DNA from: CAIKZZ01 sp035604595
GTDB lineage: Bacteria; Pseudomonadota; Gammaproteobacteria; Steroidobacterales; Steroidobacteraceae
Direction of reading: 5' to 3'
Assembly (NCBI GenBank): GCA_035604595.1
Contig: DATNIE010000025.1
Location: forward strand, 1 to 6,820
Length of the DNA: 6,820 nt
Below the pieces are notes generated by a model. That model did not search any database and had not been told where the DNA came from. It saw only the letters and a program-made list of their open reading frames with translations. Position numbers and translations under genes: made by a program. Shown here one piece after another: positions 5,117 to 6,820 of this stretch (positions are counted from its first letter, which is position 1; each line of letters begins with the position of its first letter).

Positions 5117-6820
5117 ATGACTGAGCCGGCTGCATCGCCGTCCACGCGGCACGTCCCGACGTACTGCTACAACTGTGTCGCGGGACCGGACCTGCTGACC
5201 GTCAAGGTCACCAACGGGGTTGCGACCGAGATTGGCCCGAACTTCGCCGGCGCCGGCCTGCATCCGGGCGACGGCAGGCCGTGCGTGAAGGCCTACGGCC
5301 TGATCGAAAAAACCTACCACCCGGGACGCGTCCTCACGCCGATGAAGCGCACCAATCCGCGCAAGGGCCGCGACCAGGACCCGGGCTTCGTGGCGATCTC
5401 CTGGGACGAAGCACTCGAGACGGTCGCGGCCAAGCTTGGGGATATTCGTGCCCGCGGCACGCTCGATGCCGGCGGACTGCCGCGGGTCGCGGTCACGTTC
5501 GGGAACGGTGGCACGCCCGCCTATTACATGGGCGCATTCCCGGCGTTTCTCGCGGCCTGGGGCCCGGTTGACTACAGCTTTGGCTCCGGGCAGGGCGTGA
5601 AGTGCATGCACTCGGAGCACCTGTTCGGCGAATACTGGCACCGGGCCTTCACGGTCTCGGCGGACACGCCGCATACGCGCCTCAACCTCTCCTTCGGCGC
5701 CAACAACGAAGTCACGGGCGGGGTGTGCGCGGTGGCCCGCCACGCCGCGGCGCGCGTCCGCGGCGCGAAACGCATCCAGGTCGAGCCGCACCTGTCGGTC
5801 ACCGGAGCGGCATCCGCCGAGTGGATCCCGATCAAGCCGAAGACCGACTCGGCGTTCATGTTCGCGCTAATCCACGTGATGCTTCACGAGCATCCGCGCG
5901 AGCACCTGGACGTCGCGTTCCTGCGCGACACGAGTTCGTCGCCATACCTCGTCGGACCGGCGGGCTACTACCTGCGCGACCCGGCGACGCTGAAGCCGCT
6001 CATCTGGGATACGCAGCGGAAGACCGCGGTGTGCTTCGACGCCGAGGGCGCCGAACCGCTGCTCGAGGGCACTGTCCAGGTCGCGCACGCGGTCGAGATC
6101 GGCGCCGACGACGACCGCTGGGAACGTCACGACGTCAGCGCGCCGACGGCTTTCACGCTGCTCGTCGAGCACATGCGGCAGTACAGCCCCGAATGGGCCG
6201 CCGCCATTTGTGACGTGCCCGCCGCGAGGATCCGCCGCGTCGCGAACGAATATCTCGAGCAGGCCTGCGTCGGGCAGACGATCGAGATCGACGGTGCACT
6301 GATGCCATTCCGCCCGGTCTCGGTGACACTCGGCAAGACAGTCAACAATGGCTGGGGCGCGTACGAGTGCTGCTGGGCGCGCACGCTGCTCGCGGTGCTG
6401 GTCGGCGCACTCGAGGTGCCGGGCGGCACGCTAGGCACCACCGTGCGCATCAATCGGCCGCACGACGACCGGCTGCAGAGCGTCATCCCGGGAGCGGACG
6501 GGTTCATGCAGAGCGCCCTGAACCCGACCCGCGCCGAGTCCTGGGTCAAGACGCCCGCTGGCCGAAACGGTCATCGCACGCTGGTGCCGTTGAGCGGCGA
6601 CGCGGGCGCCTGGAGCCAGGCGCTGGGTCCGACGCACCTCGCGTGGATGTTCCAGACGCACGTGCCGCAGAACTGGCCAACGCCGACCAAGCCCGAGATC
6701 TGGTTCGCCTACCGCACGAACCCGGCGATCGCGTTCTGGGACACGCGCGCGATCGCCGACACCATGGCGAACTTTCCGTTCACGGTCTGTTTCGCGTTCA
6801 CGCCCGACGAAACGAATCAC
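5117..6820 (+). CDS. Molybdopterin (bis-MGD) oxidoreductase, DMSO reductase family, N-terminal 568 residues (partial)
   Basis: The frame is open from ATG 5117 to the window edge without a stop: 568 codons, of what is usually a 700-1000-residue catalytic subunit. Visible evidence: an N-terminal Fe-S-like segment with Cys17, Cys20 and Cys56; PMKRTNP (75-81) and FVAISWDEAL (91-100), the usual start of the molybdopterin domain; FGANNEV (193-199); WIPIKPKTDSA (236-246), matching the cofactor-binding PGTD region; and ALEVPGGTLG (431-440). The Fe-S motif is degenerate: Pro24 stands where the third cysteine is expected, with Asp25 beside it. Cys163 in KCMHS (162-166) is the best candidate Mo ligand, by loose analogy to the CMSS of periplasmic nitrate reductase. 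No twin-arginine or other signal peptide is seen, so it is probably cytoplasmic. Substrate unknown; it may hydroxylate, dehydrogenate or transhydroxylate a ring compound. GGAG (5107-5110) supports the start. Confidence 0.85.
   Translation, partial: MTEPAASPSTRHVPTYCYNCVAGPDLLTVKVTNGVATEIGPNFAGAGLHPGDGRPCVKAYGLIEKTYHPGRVLTPMKRTNPRKGRDQDPGFVAISWDEALETVAAKLGDIRARGTLDAGGLPRVAVTFGNGGTPAYYMGAFPAFLAAWGPVDYSFGSGQGVKCMHSEHLFGEYWHRAFTVSADTPHTRLNLSFGANNEVTGGVCAVARHAAARVRGAKRIQVEPHLSVTGAASAEWIPIKPKTDSAFMFALIHVMLHEHPREHLDVAFLRDTSSSPYLVGPAGYYLRDPATLKPLIWDTQRKTAVCFDAEGAEPLLEGTVQVAHAVEIGADDDRWERHDVSAPTAFTLLVEHMRQYSPEWAAAICDVPAARIRRVANEYLEQACVGQTIEIDGALMPFRPVSVTLGKTVNNGWGAYECCWARTLLAVLVGALEVPGGTLGTTVRINRPHDDRLQSVIPGADGFMQSALNPTRAESWVKTPAGRNGHRTLVPLSGDAGAWSQALGPTHLAWMFQTHVPQNWPTPTKPEIWFAYRTNPAIAFWDTRAIADTMANFPFTVCFAFTPDETNH

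Noticed and set aside
4126..5145. Long minus-strand open frame opposite the FabG-like gene and the 310-bp gap
   Set aside because: It is antisense to a clear gene in high-GC DNA, its product resembles no family and is rich in Arg/Gly. Treated as a shadow frame.
5602..6213. Plus-strand 203-codon frame within the molybdenum enzyme gene
   Set aside because: It overlaps, in another frame, a long open frame with clear family motifs; the product is Arg-rich and unlike any family.
1..6820. CRISPR arrays, tRNA or rRNA genes, insertion sequences, prophage genes
   Set aside because: I looked for regularly spaced repeats, transposase motifs and tRNA-like folds by eye and found none.

Overview
The window is a high-GC, tightly packed, all plus-strand piece of proteobacterial DNA. 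Codon use and protein similarity as I remember it suggest a beta- or gamma-proteobacterium, for example a Rhodocyclales, Burkholderiales or Steroidobacter-like organism; no marker here fixes the taxon. It holds part of a catabolic cluster for aromatic or alicyclic carboxylic acids handled as CoA thioesters.

Layout. Positions 1-182 are the C-terminal end of a benzoate-CoA-ligase-type acyl-CoA synthetase. An acyl-CoA dehydrogenase (193-1389) follows after 10 bp, and a crotonase with both catalytic glutamates overlaps it by 4 bp (1386-2147). Next come a BadH-like short-chain dehydrogenase (2177-2923), a second crotonase that lacks both catalytic glutamates (3069-3926), and a second, FabG-like short-chain dehydrogenase (4081-4806). 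A 310-bp gap rich in dyad symmetry (4807-5116) separates these from the first 568 codons of a large molybdopterin (DMSO-reductase family) oxidoreductase, which runs off the right edge.

How the genes fit together. Ligase, acyl-CoA dehydrogenase, enoyl-CoA hydratase and hydroxyacyl-CoA dehydrogenase are the successive steps of beta-oxidation on a ring carboxylate. The best-known example is cyclohexanecarboxyl-CoA (AliA/AliB/BadK/BadH, then ring opening by BadI, in Rhodopseudomonas palustris). The ligase tail, the dehydrogenase and the second crotonase also resemble proteins from clusters that handle 2-aminobenzoyl-CoA or salicylyl-CoA, so the substrate is not settled. No BadI-type ring hydrolase is visible. 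The unusual crotonase at 3069-3926 is the only candidate here for a non-hydratase step.

Most interesting items: (1) a cytoplasmic-looking molybdenum enzyme with a degenerate N-terminal Fe-S motif, next to an alicyclic-acid beta-oxidation module; (2) a crotonase with altered catalytic residues and an Asp in the active-site loop; (3) a set of operator-like palindromes upstream of the molybdenum enzyme.
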